Assembly: GCA_965603125.1 (NCBI GenBank)
Contig: CBFDBU010000001.1
Location: forward strand, 186,001 to 250,000
Origin: JAJRTA01 sp965603125
GTDB taxonomy: Bacteria > Zixibacteria > MSB-5A5 > GN15 > FEB-12
Length of the DNA stretch: 64,000 bases
Reading direction: 5' to 3'
Part shown: positions 1 through 8,941 of the stretch, in pieces
Layout: each line of letters starts with the position of its first letter
Position numbering within the stretch: position 1 is the first letter of the stretch
Program-made: the position numbers and the translations under genes
Notes under the pieces: generated by a model
The model's input: only the letters and a program-made list of their open reading frames with translations
Database searches by the model: none
What the model was told of the DNA's origin: nothing

Positions 1-1475
1 CCGATGGAGATCAGTATCTCACGCAGGTGTCCCGAACTGCGGTAGTCGGCGGATATCATTGCTTCGACCAGCCGATCGATTATATCGACGCGGTTGACAT
101 TGGTGAAGGCCTGCTTGACCGCCATTGAATCATAGATAGTGACCGAATCAACAACCCGGCGCCTCTCGGCCATACTCCGTGTCAGCCGGGCCATGAGATC
201 GAACCGGTCGAAACGCATGCTTTTCTGAAGCAGATGCCAGACCAACTCGGAGTACTCGAAGGTTTCCTTCTTCTGTTGTAACCGGTCGATGACATACCCC
301 AGCGCCTTTTCGAAAACACTGTCGTCGGTATCCAGCTCCAGTCGCTCAATGCAGTGGACTACCAGTTCGAGCGCTTTCTGTCGGATGTCGGGCTGGGTCG
401 ATTCGAGATGGTCTATCAGCCTCGGTAGAAGATCGGCGGCTCTTGCCCTCTGCCCTGTCTTGAGCAAACGCAGAAAGGCGCTACCAAACTCGTCGACGTC
501 TTGACTACCGCCTTCCGGTGTCAACATCTGTTTGAGCAGGGACTCGACATGATCACCCACTTCGAGCCTGATAGCCCCTGCAGCGGTAATGTCCGAAGCG
601 GCAGCGGAGAACGCCGCATCTTCCTGATCGGGGAGGCCGTGCAGATCGGCTACGATGCTGTCTCGCTCGGCGTGATAAGCGGTTAGTTTATAAACAGCCC
701 GATACTCGGCTGAAACCTCCCCTGGTTCCTGCTGATCCGCATCCGTCTCTTCGAACGCGGCCAGTTCCAGAAGTCTGGAGCGGAAATCACCGCCGGGGAT
801 CGACGCTACTTTCTCCGGCAGCAGGTAATGGACTATCTCGCGGTTGAAATCAATCCCCCGTTCTTCGAGGCCTACCCCTCCCGACTGATCGAGCGCGGCC
901 AACCAAGAAAGGTCATCGCCCAACTGCTGGAGAACGAAAGCCTTGACCGAGAAATCACCATCCACGTCGCCGCGATACTGTTTCTTCGTCTCGAACATCC
1001 GGAAAGCCCGTTCCGAGTTGACCTCGATAGTATCAATCCCCGCCTCGCGAAGGTAGTGACTGAGCTGATTGCCCGACTGCGAGAGATCCACCCTCGTGAC
1101 AAAGCGATCGACGAACAGCCCGAACTCGCTCATAGACAGTCCGCGCCGAAACAGGAGAGCATCAACATCCAGAGTCTGCATCAGCCGGACGATCTCCCGG
1201 TTGAACACGCTCTCCTTAAGACGGATATTGAGGATATGGAGATCCCCCTTGCGAATGTTGACGTTGACAGACTGCTTGAACCTGAAAATCCAATCGAGAA
1301 TCAGGAATGGTTTCGCGAGCGCCTTCCGCGCCATGGGATGACCGGGTCGGTAAATCGACACTTTTCTGGCCGCCATCGCCAGTTCGCGTTCGAGAGTATG
1401 CGCGAGTTCATTGAGGTCCGTCAGCAGAATGCTCTCGCTGATCCTCGTGGCCGAGTTCTTGTGGTGAGTTTCCAA
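1..1475 (-). CDS. HEAT-repeat-like protein, C-terminus beyond left edge
   Basis: An open minus-strand frame runs without a stop from about 1475 to the left edge, so the C-terminus is missing. I translated it by hand. It begins near LNELAHTLERELAMAARKVS, then RPGHPMARKAL, and later holds helical stretches such as RLIDHLESTQPDIRQKALEL, which look like HEAT or ARM-type helical repeats. No catalytic motif is visible. The start is uncertain. The TTG at 1475 lies about 9 nt after the purine-rich AGAAGGGAAGGA; a TTG at 1484 and an ATG at 1376 are alternatives. With the TTG start the gene overlaps the 3' end of the PQQ-propeller gene by about 68 nt, so the two are probably co-transcribed. Its role is unknown; a scaffold or regulatory function is only a guess from the fold. 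Confidence 0.7.
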   Translation of the reverse strand, partial: METHHKNSATRISESILLTDLNELAHTLERELAMAARKVSIYRPGHPMARKALAKPFLILDWIFRFKQSVNVNIRKGDLHILNIRLKESVFNREIVRLMQTLDVDALLFRRGLSMSEFGLFVDRFVTRVDLSQSGNQLSHYLREAGIDTIEVNSERAFRMFETKKQYRGDVDGDFSVKAFVLQQLGDDLSWLAALDQSGGVGLEERGIDFNREIVHYLLPEKVASIPGGDFRSRLLELAAFEETDADQQEPGEVSAEYRAVYKLTAYHAERDSIVADLHGLPDQEDAAFSAAASDITAAGAIRLEVGDHVESLLKQMLTPEGGSQDVDEFGSAFLRLLKTGQRARAADLLPRLIDHLESTQPDIRQKALELVVHCIERLELDTDDSVFEKALGYVIDRLQQKKETFEYSELVWHLLQKSMRFDRFDLMARLTRSMAERRRVVDSVTIYDSMAVKQAFTNVNRVDIIDRLVEAMISADYRSSGHLREILISI

Positions 1476-2592
1476 AACAGACAATCCTTCCCTTCTGCGT
1501 GGCGACGTAAACCCGTTCTCCGTCCGTCACCGGCGCCTGGGCAATGGCGCCACGAAGCTGCCGTTGATCGACCAGAGCACCGGAAGCAGCGTCGAGACAA
1601 AACAGCTTCCCGCCCATAGTACCGACAACCACGAAGCGACCGACGACGATAACCGAGGCGCGCACGACCTCTTCCGTGCGAAAGCGCCATGCCGGTCTCC
1701 CGGTGACCGCGTTCAGCGCGACCACCTCCCCGCCGCTGTGACCGACAAACACCAGATCTGCCGAGACCGCCGGCGATGTCCAAACGTTTCCGTCCAGCTT
1801 GGTCTGCCAGACGACGTGGCCGTCCTCCGGCTCAATCGCATAGACCGTGCCCGCCATGTCCGCCACGTAGACCCGATCCGAAACGGCCGCGGCGCCTACC
1901 AGCGGTCCTCCCAGTTCCACCCGATAGAGCTCGCTCCCATCGTGAGGCGACACGCGGTAGAGAACGCCGTTGTCACCGCATTGAAACAGCTTGCCCGCAC
2001 CGAAACTCGGAGGAGCCGTAAACCTGCCGGAGGTCTCCAGGCTCCATAGAAGGCGGCCGTCGGTCACGTCAAAGGCGGACAGAACACCTGCCGCGGAGCC
2101 AACAATCAGCTGGTTATCTATTATTATCGTCCCCGCCGTAGCATCCTTTACGGGACGATTCCAGACCGAAGCCCGGCGACGGAGATCCACACAACAGAGC
2201 CTGTCTTTTACCGGGGCCGTACAGAAAAACGCGAGGGAATCCTGCATTGACAGGCCAGTCTGGGCAGGGTTTCTGGCGCGCCAGCATCCACGATAGGACC
2301 CGTCATACTCATCATAGAACTTGATCTTGTTGGTTGAGCCGGGATAGACCAGCACACCGTAGTGTAGGGCCAGAGGGCCTGCCGGCTTGTCACCTGATCG
2401 CTGTTCCCAGACAACGTCTAGGCGGCCATCGAAATCCCCCGTCTCGAGAGAACCGAGCGCTGCTAATCCTCCTCTGTAGAAGGGCCAGGCGGAAGGCTCA
2501 GCCATCTGTTCGGGCGTCAACCGATACCGTCGCCCGCAGCCGGAGGCAGCCAGCAACAGGATGCAAACAAGGATGGCCCGGTATCGGTTCAT
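1408..2592 (-). CDS. PQQ-type beta-propeller lipoprotein (BamB-like)
   Basis: The 394-residue product starts with a lipoprotein signal peptide: basic MNRYR, a hydrophobic core, and the lipobox LAASGC with Cys about residue 19. The rest is built of repeated blades with GxLSAFDVTDGRLLWS, GTVYAIEPEDGHVVWQ, GEVVALNAVTGRPAWR and GKLFCLDAASG, the classic PQQ/quinoprotein-like propeller repeat. BamB, the lipoprotein of the outer-membrane barrel assembly machine, has this fold. Many unrelated propeller lipoproteins share it, so assignment to BamB is not secure. The gene follows the BamA-like barrel protein gene by only 2 nt, which supports co-expression and an envelope role. Confidence 0.85.
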   Translation of the reverse strand: MNRYRAILVCILLLAASGCGRRYRLTPEQMAEPSAWPFYRGGLAALGSLETGDFDGRLDVVWEQRSGDKPAGPLALHYGVLVYPGSTNKIKFYDEYDGSYRGCWRARNPAQTGLSMQDSLAFFCTAPVKDRLCCVDLRRRASVWNRPVKDATAGTIIIDNQLIVGSAAGVLSAFDVTDGRLLWSLETSGRFTAPPSFGAGKLFQCGDNGVLYRVSPHDGSELYRVELGGPLVGAAAVSDRVYVADMAGTVYAIEPEDGHVVWQTKLDGNVWTSPAVSADLVFVGHSGGEVVALNAVTGRPAWRFRTEEVVRASVIVVGRFVVVGTMGGKLFCLDAASGALVDQRQLRGAIAQAPVTDGERVYVATQKGRIVCFGNSPQELGHEDQREHSADGPQ

Positions 2593-2594
2593 AT

Positions 2595-5399
2595 TCAGAA
2601 GTTCCAGCCAAAGAAGAAGTCAAAGTCGGTGTTGGGACTGATGGTCTTAAAATCGGTCGTGCGAGTGAAGTCGAACCGCAGTTGGACGACATAACCAAGC
2701 GCCACCCGGAAACCACCGCCGAACGAGCCCACAAAATCGTCGAACCGGTCGTCCCAGGCCGACCCGGTATCGAAGAACAGCGCTCCCCGGATGCCACGAA
2801 AATCGAAACCGCCGAACGGAAAACCTATTGCCAGCAGATCAATCAGGGGAAAGCGCAGTTCCGTCGAGGCAAACAGAATGTTGCGATTGTAGAACGCCCG
2901 GCGGGCGTAGCCACGAAATGACCAGCTCCCGCCGAGATAAATCCGCTGTGGTTCCCGACCACTCGAAGTGAAACCGAACAGCCTGTTGGCAATGGCCGAG
3001 TACTTCCCTAATCTGAAATAGTGTCGAAGATCGGCCAGGGCCGTGCGGTTGAAAGTCGCCATATCATTGAGCGATGAGGTCAGCCCGACCGCCACGCGAT
3101 ACCGGCGGCCTTCAATCGGGCCTGATATGTCCCACAACGAGTTGTCATAAACGAAGCTGAGGTAGTTGCCCACGAGGAATGCCTCGCGGTTGTTGATGTC
3201 AAACCTGCTCTCGCGGTCGGAATGCCTGGCCAGGGTGGTGAAATCGAGCCGCTGGAATTTGGACAGAGGGTAGCTCACCAGCGAAACGGCCCCCACCTGG
3301 CGCTCGAAGTAGTATAGATCGAAATCATTGTAGTACTCATCAAACAGATGAAACAGACCAACGCCCCAGTTCAGCCTTCTCTCCCTGTTCATGTAGGTTA
3401 TCCCAACGTTGAACGATTCAAGGAACTCGTCCTTGGTCCTGGCGGTGTTGGTCAGCAGGAAGTAGTAGGCGTGGTTGCCAAGAACGTCGGACGCCGCCGC
3501 CTGAAACCCTCCCAGCGAACCGTAAACGGGATCATAACCCACCGCCGACTGGGCTATGTCAAAGGAGTAGTCGGTATCGTATTTGACCGCGGCGCGACTG
3601 TATTCGCGGCCGACCTGCGCCGGTTTCCAGTGTTTCTGAAAAGCAACGTCGGGTTGGGCTACTGCCTCCGGCGCCGTTGGTATATCCATCTCGTAGACCT
3701 GGTATCCCATGTCCTGATAGCCCGTGTAGACCAGCTTGTCACCACCGGGAGCAAGGCGCGGATCAAAAGCGCCGGTGACATAAATCGACTGCCGGGTCAG
3801 TTCACCGTCGTCATCCCTCAGGAAGAGATTGTAGGTGCCCCCCCTGTTGGAGGAGAAATAGATCCCGCTCGGGCCGCATTCTGGTGTCTGGTCGTGATAG
3901 GCGCCGCGCGTAAGCTGCACAATCCTGCGCGTCGCCAGGTCAATCTCGAACAGGTTGAGCGCCCCATCGGCGCCGTCGGCGCACCGGTCGGATGCAAAAA
4001 CAAGACTGTGGCCGTCCAGCGTGAATGTCGGGTCAGCGTCGTAATACATGTCATCGGTGACCGCTTCGTAGTCGCCGCCGTCCAGGTCGAGGAGATAGAG
4101 ATCAGTAAACCCGTCTTTTCTTACCCCTGAGAAGACAACCGTCCGCCCGTCAGGCGACAGCCTCGGCGAACGCGCCTCTACGAGATCGTCAAACTCAAAC
4201 TTCCCGGTAACACGGCCCTCGTTCAGATCATAGATGTAAAGGACGTCCGTCTCTTTCGACTTGGAAGAAAAGACAACCAAGCCGGAGTCGTTGGCGTCTA
4301 TGCTGGATCGCAACAGGTGCAGCGACTCAAAGGCTGCGGACCGCTCTCCCTTGAGGAGCGTTCGCACGTTCTTGTTGCCTTCGACCATCGGCTTCATGTA
4401 GATACCGGCGTACCCCATGCTGTGCCCCTTGTAGACGATCCAGTCGCGGGGGCCGTTGCCGTCGTACCACCGTATGGGGACGCCTTTCTCGGAAAAACCG
4501 TCCGACGTCAGGCGGCGGGACTCCATCTTCGGCAGATCGAGCCGGGCGATTTGCGGATAATACTTTTTCTTGAGCCAGTATTCCCATTTCCTGGACAATT
4601 CTTTCAGGTCGTCGCCGATAGTCGCCTCAACGACCGCATCGAAATCATGACCCTTGTGCCAGTTCCCGAAAAGGTGATCAAACTTGTCGGGGCCGTAGGT
4701 GGAATCTACAAAATGCAGAATCGACTCACCCAATTTGTACATATAATATGTACCCCGCACCCGGTACATGTTGGGAATCGAGGGCAGCTTGTTGGTGAGT
4801 ATCATATCCTTCACGACCATGTCGGCGTTGGAGTCCCAGTTCTTGGACCAGAACTCGGCCAGCCCTTCGGTAAACCATAGTGGCGGAAGAACGAACCGGG
4901 CGCGACGGCGACGACTTAACTGTTCGTCCAGCCGTGAAAACATGAAAACGTGAACGAGTTCATGCCGGATGACATGCGCGAAGTCGGCATAGCGGCCGTT
5001 GAACGGCACCACTACCCGCCCTTTCATAAACTCCATGAACCCGCCCACCGATTCCGGCAGCAACCCCGGCAATACGTTGGTCTGCGAGAAGTAGTTCGGT
5101 GACGAGTATATGATAAGCGGTGTTTTTCTGCTTACCTCGTGGTTGAATCTCTCGGCCAGTACGCGGTAAGAGGTCTCAGCCAGTTGCGCCGCAATGCGGG
5201 CAAGCCGCGCCTCCTCGGTGTAGAAATAGATTCGAAAGTGGTCGGTGGTCATCACCTGCCAGTCGAAGCTCGTGTACTGGACCTTGTTCTTGCCGAAATA
5301 ATACTGCGCCAGGGCAGCCGGCGCGACCAGCACCGTCATCAGTACGGCGACGACAAGTATCCTCATTGGTCGTATGAGAGTCTTTCCGCTACGTATCAT
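2595..5399 (-). CDS. Peptidase MA / WD40-like propeller / BamA-type barrel fusion protein
   Basis: This is a multidomain envelope protein of about 934 residues. The open frame extends upstream to 5480, but ATG 5399 (or ATG 5366) places a signal peptide ending near APAALAQ at the N-terminus. The first third has a gluzincin metallopeptidase signature: HELVH in VIRHELVHVFMF, followed by the third ligand motif WFTEGLAEFW (peptidase MA family). The middle carries TolB/WD40-like repeats (SPRLSPDGRTVVFSG, FTLDGHSLVFASDR, DPRLAPGGDKLVYTG). The last third is rich in alternating aromatic strands with GGSWSFRGYARRAF and ALFFDTGSAW, typical of the bacterial surface antigen/BamA barrel. It ends in Phe, as outer-membrane barrels do. 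An outer-membrane protein with a periplasmic propeller and protease is inferred; substrate unknown. Confidence 0.85.
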   Translation of the reverse strand: MIRSGKTLIRPMRILVVAVLMTVLVAPAALAQYYFGKNKVQYTSFDWQVMTTDHFRIYFYTEEARLARIAAQLAETSYRVLAERFNHEVSRKTPLIIYSSPNYFSQTNVLPGLLPESVGGFMEFMKGRVVVPFNGRYADFAHVIRHELVHVFMFSRLDEQLSRRRRARFVLPPLWFTEGLAEFWSKNWDSNADMVVKDMILTNKLPSIPNMYRVRGTYYMYKLGESILHFVDSTYGPDKFDHLFGNWHKGHDFDAVVEATIGDDLKELSRKWEYWLKKKYYPQIARLDLPKMESRRLTSDGFSEKGVPIRWYDGNGPRDWIVYKGHSMGYAGIYMKPMVEGNKNVRTLLKGERSAAFESLHLLRSSIDANDSGLVVFSSKSKETDVLYIYDLNEGRVTGKFEFDDLVEARSPRLSPDGRTVVFSGVRKDGFTDLYLLDLDGGDYEAVTDDMYYDADPTFTLDGHSLVFASDRCADGADGALNLFEIDLATRRIVQLTRGAYHDQTPECGPSGIYFSSNRGGTYNLFLRDDDGELTRQSIYVTGAFDPRLAPGGDKLVYTGYQDMGYQVYEMDIPTAPEAVAQPDVAFQKHWKPAQVGREYSRAAVKYDTDYSFDIAQSAVGYDPVYGSLGGFQAAASDVLGNHAYYFLLTNTARTKDEFLESFNVGITYMNRERRLNWGVGLFHLFDEYYNDFDLYYFERQVGAVSLVSYPLSKFQRLDFTTLARHSDRESRFDINNREAFLVGNYLSFVYDNSLWDISGPIEGRRYRVAVGLTSSLNDMATFNRTALADLRHYFRLGKYSAIANRLFGFTSSGREPQRIYLGGSWSFRGYARRAFYNRNILFASTELRFPLIDLLAIGFPFGGFDFRGIRGALFFDTGSAWDDRFDDFVGSFGGGFRVALGYVVQLRFDFTRTTDFKTISPNTDFDFFFGWNF

Positions 5400-5540
5400 A
5401 TTTGCACCCGGCTCCCCGCCTGTCGGACCCCGCGACGCAGAGCAGCCGCAAAACATAGACGACAGACCCGCCCGGTTCATTCACTTCGGTCTTACAGGTC
5501 AGAGTCCGGTCGGAGTCACGGACATGATTAGAGAACTCCA

Positions 5541-6530
5541 TCACTGTACAATTCCCGTTTGATAGCCGCACTTGCTGCAAACGCCGTCGGAGACTCCGAC
5601 GACGGATGTGGAAAAGCCCGAACGCCGGATCAGTATATTCCCACATTCCGGACATACGCTGTCGGAGCAACCCGGCAAGGCGATATTGCCCACGAACACA
5701 TATTTCAGTCGCTTCCGGGCTATCTCCCTCGCTCTGAGCATTGTTTCGGCAGGTGTCGCCGGGATGTCCAGCTTGTAGTCTGGATGATAAACCGAGAAGT
5801 GAAGCGGGATGCGATCCGAAATCGAAGCTACGAACTCGACCAGGTCGGTCAGGTCCTCGTCCGAATCGTTCTTACCCGGTATGATGAGGTTGGTCAATTC
5901 CACATGGATACCTGCCCGTACCATCGTCTTGATGTTGTCCAGCACTGGCTCGATTCTGCCCTTGCACATCCTGAGATAGAACTTTCTGCGTATTCCCTTG
6001 AGATCGACGTTGACGGCATCGACATACTCCAGCAGATCGGCCAGGGGCTCGGCATTGATGTAACCATTGGTGACCAGGACCACCTTGAGATCGGCCTGAT
6101 GGAGAAGGGGCGCCACATCCATAAGATACTCGTACCAGATCATCGGCTCAGTGTAGGTAAACGCGACACCGATTAAATCGTGCCTGACAGCCTCCTTTAC
6201 CAAGCTCTCGGGAGAGACATAGGTTGTTCTCGTTTTCCTCTGCGATATCGTCCAGTTCTGGCAATGTACACAGGCCATGTTGCACCCGTTGGGGCCAGTG
6301 GAGAGTATCTCTGTGGTTGGGTGGAAATGATACAACGGTTTCTTTTCAATAGGGTCGATGGCGATTGACACCAGCTCGCCGTAGTTATCAGTCATAAGTA
6401 TCCCCGAGCGATTAAAGCGGCCCTTGCAGATGCCTACTTTCCCCTCGGTCAGCTTACACCCCGCCGGACAGAGACGGCAGACGACCTTGCCGCCTGGCAG
6501 CTTTTCATAGTAAGCTGCTTCCTTAATCAT
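5541..6530 (-). CDS. amrS: AmmeMemoRadiSam system radical SAM enzyme
   Basis: The 329-residue protein has the radical SAM cysteine cluster CNMACVHC (CxxxCxxC) followed by QNW, as in the AmrS family. The N-terminal block CRLCPAGCKLTEGKVGIC and the conserved GELVSIAIDPIEKKPLYHF are also diagnostic. A C-terminal zinc-ribbon-like tail (CPECGNILI...CSKCGY) is present. The family is named for its association with Memo-like and AMMECR1 proteins; its reaction is not well established. Neither partner gene lies in the window. The start ATG overlaps the last 8 nt of the glycosyltransferase/phosphatase gene, so it belongs to the envelope operon. A 141-nt gap separates it from the downstream barrel gene. 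Confidence 0.93.
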   Translation of the reverse strand: MIKEAAYYEKLPGGKVVCRLCPAGCKLTEGKVGICKGRFNRSGILMTDNYGELVSIAIDPIEKKPLYHFHPTTEILSTGPNGCNMACVHCQNWTISQRKTRTTYVSPESLVKEAVRHDLIGVAFTYTEPMIWYEYLMDVAPLLHQADLKVVLVTNGYINAEPLADLLEYVDAVNVDLKGIRRKFYLRMCKGRIEPVLDNIKTMVRAGIHVELTNLIIPGKNDSDEDLTDLVEFVASISDRIPLHFSVYHPDYKLDIPATPAETMLRAREIARKRLKYVFVGNIALPGCSDSVCPECGNILIRRSGFSTSVVGVSDGVCSKCGYQTGIVQ

Positions 6531-8118
6531 TTTGCTCAGCCACTCTTATGCGTTTCACAGCCGCCAGCAGGTTATCGGTAACAACGTCACTATTGTCAAT
6601 ACATAATTCGCGCAGGCGAAGTTCCTCATCTCTACCGTGACCGGTGCGCACCAGGATCGACCGCGCTCCGATCACCCTGCCGAGGCTGAGGTCATCCATC
6701 TTATCTCCCACCACGTAACTTCCCTGTAGCCTGATACCCAGTTGCCGCGCAGCCTCCTCGGTCATTCCCGGCGCCGGTTTGCGACAGCGGCAGACACCGG
6801 AAAACTCAGCCACGCTGCCTCCCGGCAGGTGCGGGCAGTAGTAGAGTCCGTCCGCTTCGACTCCGGCGGAGGCCAGCTTCTCCAGCAGGTGGGCATTTAC
6901 GCGTTCCACCGTGTCGATATCAAACAGTCCGCGCGCCACACCGGATTGGTTCGAAATAATGACGATTTTCAGCCCCAACTGGCGCGCTAACTTAAGCGCG
7001 TCTATGGAACCGTCCTCAAACTCGATCTCATCCGGATTGTCCAGGTAGTCTTTATCGACTATCAGCGTCCCATCCCTATCGACAAAGAGCGCTCGGTCGA
7101 CACCCACCTGCAATTCAAGCTGCTCGGCGGCAACCTCGCAAACCATCTCCGGTGTCACCCGGTCAAAGCAGTAGCGGCTGTCTCGGTAGCAGGGCGTTCG
7201 ACCGTGAAGAGAACAGGGACGACAGGCCTCGTCGATTTCGACCACTCTGTCGAAGAGCCCCCGCGGCGCGAATCCCAGCGCCGGGTGGGTGGGGCCGAAG
7301 ACAGCCACAACCGGCGTTCCCACCGCCGATGACAGGTGAGTGACGCCGGAGTCATTGGCGATTGTCACTCTTGCCATAGCAATCATGTCGGCAAGCCGCA
7401 CTATTGGATAATTCACCAACTCAACAAACGAGCCCGGTGGGAGTCTGTCCTCCAGACCGGATTTTCCCCGGTCGGAATCCGTGACCAGCCACAACACCGC
7501 CACGTTATGCCTTCGGTTCAAGTGAAGAGCCACGTCGGCGAATTTCTCCAACGGCCACTGCTTGTTTGGGTGCGCCGCGCCGGGCGCGATTGCCACCAGC
7601 GGTCGGCTCTTGTCGAGAGCATCCAGTCCCTTCAGATTGTCCGTGGCCGGCAACAGCGGCAGCGCCGGCCGCCGGCAGAGAACCTGCGCACCGAGTTGTC
7701 GAACAGCATCGTTGTACAGATCGATCGTGTGGGGCCAGCTTTGGGGAATTTGTTTTCTCCGGCGTGTAATCCGATAACGTTCACGGCGGCGTTTCGGATA
7801 AACAACCTTCCGATTGGCTCCGATCAGTCTGCGCGCCAGCCAGGAACGCGGGTTGCCGTGCAGATCGACCACCATATCGATACTGCCGTCATCCAGTCGA
7901 AGAAGAAGGCGATAGTAGTCTCGAATCGTGGCCGACTCCGGCAGCGTGACGATCTCATCGACCGATCCGAAACGTTCCACCAACGGGCGAAACTTTGCCT
8001 TGGTCAGAAAAACGATACTGTGACCGCGGTAACTGATCTTCAGATTGGCCAGCGCCGCCGACGTCAGGATAATATCCCCGAGCGATCCGAAGCGGATGAC
8101 CAGAATTCGTTTCTTCAT
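6523..8118 (-). CDS. Glycosyltransferase family 9 / GmhB-type HAD phosphatase fusion
   Basis: The 531 residues hold two enzymes. Residues 1 to about 345 are a heptosyltransferase-like GT9: N-terminal ILVIRFGSLGDIILTSAAL, and later ANDSGVTHLSSAVGTPVVAVFGPTHP, the nucleotide-sugar binding region. Residues from about 350 form a HAD phosphatase of the histidinol-phosphatase/GmhB type: FVDRDGTLIVDKDY with the catalytic Asp pair, VIISNQSG, the zinc site YYCPH...CRCRKPAPGM, and GDKMDDL. GmhB removes the C7 phosphate of heptose bisphosphate and GT9 enzymes add heptose to lipopolysaccharide core, so one polypeptide would carry two steps of one pathway. The start ATG follows the uppP stop codon directly, and the 3' end overlaps amrS by 8 nt. 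Confidence 0.92.
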   Translation of the reverse strand: MKKRILVIRFGSLGDIILTSAALANLKISYRGHSIVFLTKAKFRPLVERFGSVDEIVTLPESATIRDYYRLLLRLDDGSIDMVVDLHGNPRSWLARRLIGANRKVVYPKRRRERYRITRRRKQIPQSWPHTIDLYNDAVRQLGAQVLCRRPALPLLPATDNLKGLDALDKSRPLVAIAPGAAHPNKQWPLEKFADVALHLNRRHNVAVLWLVTDSDRGKSGLEDRLPPGSFVELVNYPIVRLADMIAMARVTIANDSGVTHLSSAVGTPVVAVFGPTHPALGFAPRGLFDRVVEIDEACRPCSLHGRTPCYRDSRYCFDRVTPEMVCEVAAEQLELQVGVDRALFVDRDGTLIVDKDYLDNPDEIEFEDGSIDALKLARQLGLKIVIISNQSGVARGLFDIDTVERVNAHLLEKLASAGVEADGLYYCPHLPGGSVAEFSGVCRCRKPAPGMTEEAARQLGIRLQGSYVVGDKMDDLSLGRVIGARSILVRTGHGRDEELRLRELCIDNSDVVTDNLLAAVKRIRVAEQND

Positions 8119-8892
8119 CTACAGAAAAAGATACAGACCGACTGCTGCTACGGCAAAGCAATAATAAGCGAAATACTGGAAGCGACCGCGGCGAATAGTG
8201 GTCAGGACAAGGTACACGGCCGGAAACGCCAGCAGGAACGCCGCCAGTGCTCCGGCCAAATACTGTCCCGCCAGAACAGGATCGAGATTAAGCAGTTGGC
8301 CGGATTCCAGAACGGCTGCCCCGGCAATGGCCGGTATGGCCAGCAGGAAAGAGAACTCGGCTGCCTCGGATGGTTTGACCCCCATCGCCATTCCGGCCGC
8401 GATGGACGTTCCCGAACGCGAAATACCGGGAAGCAATGCCACCGCCTGGCCGAGACCGATGATAATCGCCGAGGACGGAGTAACATTCTCTTTCCCCGCC
8501 GATGTATAACGGGTCGACAGCAGAATCAGGCCGGTTGCCGAGAGCATGACCGAGGTTAATACCGGATTCGAGAAGGTCTCCGCGAGGATATTCTTGAACA
8601 AGAGGCCAACCAGCGCGGCCGGCACGGTCCCAACCACGAGGCAGCCAGCCAGCATCCGCTCTTTTTTCATGCCGCTGTCGAAAAGCGACCTCGCCAGACC
8701 GGCAATGCTTCTTCGAAAGTATACGATCACCGCCAGCAGCGTTCCGAGATGTACGAGCACCTCGAAAGCGACGCCGGGCTGCTTCACTCCAAGAACGGCT
8801 TGAGCCAGGACCAGGTGACCCGATGAGGACACCGGAAGGAATTCGGTCAGGCCCTGCAGGATGCCGAGGATGATTGCGTCAAAGTAGCTCAT
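8119..8892 (-). CDS. uppP: Undecaprenyl-diphosphate phosphatase
   Basis: UppP (BacA) dephosphorylates undecaprenyl diphosphate on the membrane so that the lipid carrier for peptidoglycan and polysaccharide synthesis can be reused. The sequence shows the two family signatures: GLTEFLPVSSSGHLVL near the N-terminus and LPGISRSGTSIAAGMAMG in the middle, among several hydrophobic membrane segments. About 257 residues from ATG 8892, the usual length. A GTG at 8907 would add five residues, but MSYFDAIILG matches the family N-terminus better. It heads the envelope operon, with the glycosyltransferase ATG abutting its stop codon. Confidence 0.95.
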   Translation of the reverse strand: MSYFDAIILGILQGLTEFLPVSSSGHLVLAQAVLGVKQPGVAFEVLVHLGTLLAVIVYFRRSIAGLARSLFDSGMKKERMLAGCLVVGTVPAALVGLLFKNILAETFSNPVLTSVMLSATGLILLSTRYTSAGKENVTPSSAIIIGLGQAVALLPGISRSGTSIAAGMAMGVKPSEAAEFSFLLAIPAIAGAAVLESGQLLNLDPVLAGQYLAGALAAFLLAFPAVYLVLTTIRRGRFQYFAYYCFAVAAVGLYLFL

Positions 8893-8941
8893 GAGCAAAT
8901 GCCCCACCTGCGGGGCCAGGTAATCTCGTCACGTCGGACTG

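Noticed and set aside
828..1619. 263-residue plus-strand open frame
   Set aside because: It lies antisense to the HEAT-like gene and the end of the PQQ-propeller gene, has no start signal, and its composition is that of a reverse-strand shadow of high-GC coding DNA.
7336..8559. 407-residue plus-strand open frame
   Set aside because: Antisense to the GT9/GmhB and uppP genes, whose motifs are unambiguous; the peptide has no recognisable domain.
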